Source: Bacteriovoracaceae bacterium | GTDB lineage: Bacteria > Bdellovibrionota > Bacteriovoracia > Bacteriovoracales > Bacteriovoracaceae | DNA: 64,000 bases | Direction: 5' to 3' | Assembly (NCBI GenBank): GCA_013141065.1 | Contig: JABFRR010000015.1 | Span: 42,864-106,863 of the forward strand | Part shown: piece by piece, positions 63,610-64,000 of the stretch | Layout: every line of letters begins with the position of its first letter | Position numbering within the stretch: the stretch's first letter is position 1 | Notes under the pieces: generated by a model | The model's database searches: none | Seen by the model: only the letters and a program-made list of their open reading frames with translations | What the model was told of the DNA's origin: nothing | Position numbers and translations under genes: made by a program

Positions 63610-64000
63610 TTTTCTTCAACGTTATTGGGTTTGCGCTTTAAAATTTGCCCTATAATTATAAATTTGCGAAGGCGATATTTCAATTATACGACAGAGAGGT
63701 TAACTGTACTAATATCAGGATGAGTGTCTAAAAATCGACAATTTCGTTGGTAGGTGTTTGGCGTTCTTGAAATCCGCGATAATTTCGGTCTAAAGATTCT
63801 TCATAGAAAAACTCCTTATACCCCCAAATGTTTTTGCGAATTTCGTACCAATATCATGTATTTTTTACCATACAAAGGAAAAGTTTTTATCTCATGCTTC
63901 TGGACTGCAATGTCCCCTGAGACATGGGGGGATTTCTTCAGCTCCTAGAATTCTGTTCACCGTTGGTAGCGAGCAACCTGGTGGATAGCGACATCATCGT
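63610..64000. other. Window end, nothing identified
   Basis: About 390 bases beyond the IS3-type transposase start. Only short, featureless frames occur. The region could contain the end of the IS or the start of another decayed element cut by the window edge. Confidence 0.35.

Noticed and set aside
63754..63948. Plus-strand frame of ~64 codons near the window end.
   Set aside because: No ribosome site or recognisable features; composition is like non-coding DNA around decayed IS.
1..64000. CRISPR arrays, rRNA genes, retron-type reverse transcriptases.
   Set aside because: Looked for regularly spaced repeats, conserved rRNA segments and reverse-transcriptase motifs; none were seen.

Overview
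The window looks like a chromosomal segment of an A+T-rich, Gram-negative, flagellated bacterium. Supporting signs are lipoprotein lipoboxes, a C-terminal outer-membrane beta-barrel fragment, a FliL-type protein, a sigma-54 activator, and OxyR and Lon. A member of the Bdellovibrionota (Bacteriovorax-like) would fit the gene content, but that placement is inference: there is no rRNA or marker search behind it.

Layout. (1) 1-10.4 kb is accessory. It holds a broken IS66 transposase, a large secreted S41 peptidase, a duplicated GNAT segment around a Tim44-like gene, a putative secreted protein-glutaminase, and a second, degenerate IS66 element with 20-bp inverted repeats next to truncated genes. 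(2) 10.7-17.5 kb is mobile or decayed. It has a replication-relaxation-type protein, a ~150-nt imperfect hairpin, a large serine recombinase interrupted by an IS630 element (TA duplication) and carrying an in-frame stop, a DUF1272 gene, a HigB/HigA-like toxin-antitoxin pair with a palindromic operator, 35-bp att-like direct repeats, and an AbiGi/DUF2971-like protein beside an XRE regulator. (3) 17.7-21.7 kb carries a cell-surface S8 peptidase with P domain and Kelch-type repeats, followed by a small anchored partner. (4) 22-31.7 kb is an island ending in tRNA-Leu(CAA). It contains two paralogous micro-proteins, small membrane proteins, two winged-helix proteins, palindrome-rich intergenic DNA, a three-gene operon (two unknown proteins plus a beta-class DNA methyltransferase), and a second large serine recombinase whose 3' end is the tRNA gene. 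(5) 31.8-58.6 kb is largely ordinary core chromosome: acyltransferase, engB, a sigma-54 activator, a FliL-like protein, yicC-gmk-rsh, ridA, maeB, a TPP-riboswitch-controlled ykoEDC thiamine/HMP ECF transporter, oxyR, a CorC/HlyC-type protein with a frameshift, argS, osmC-like, lon, and a Gcr-like membrane protein. (6) 58.8-64 kb is again disrupted: a PhoD-like phosphatase split by an ISAzo13-type element (TTA duplication), then a decayed IS3-type transposase.

How it fits together. The accessory arms are dominated by mobile DNA whose transposases nearly all carry frameshifts or stops, so most elements are probably dead (or the assembly has indel errors). In two cases the insertion boundaries are clear enough that removing the element plus one target copy restores the host reading frame. 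The most promising undescribed unit is the tRNA-Leu island: a methyltransferase operon with two unrecognised partners, repeated GTACGG-type sequences before its genes, and a recombinase preceded by a tiny gene. The other recombinase in the window has the same arrangement.
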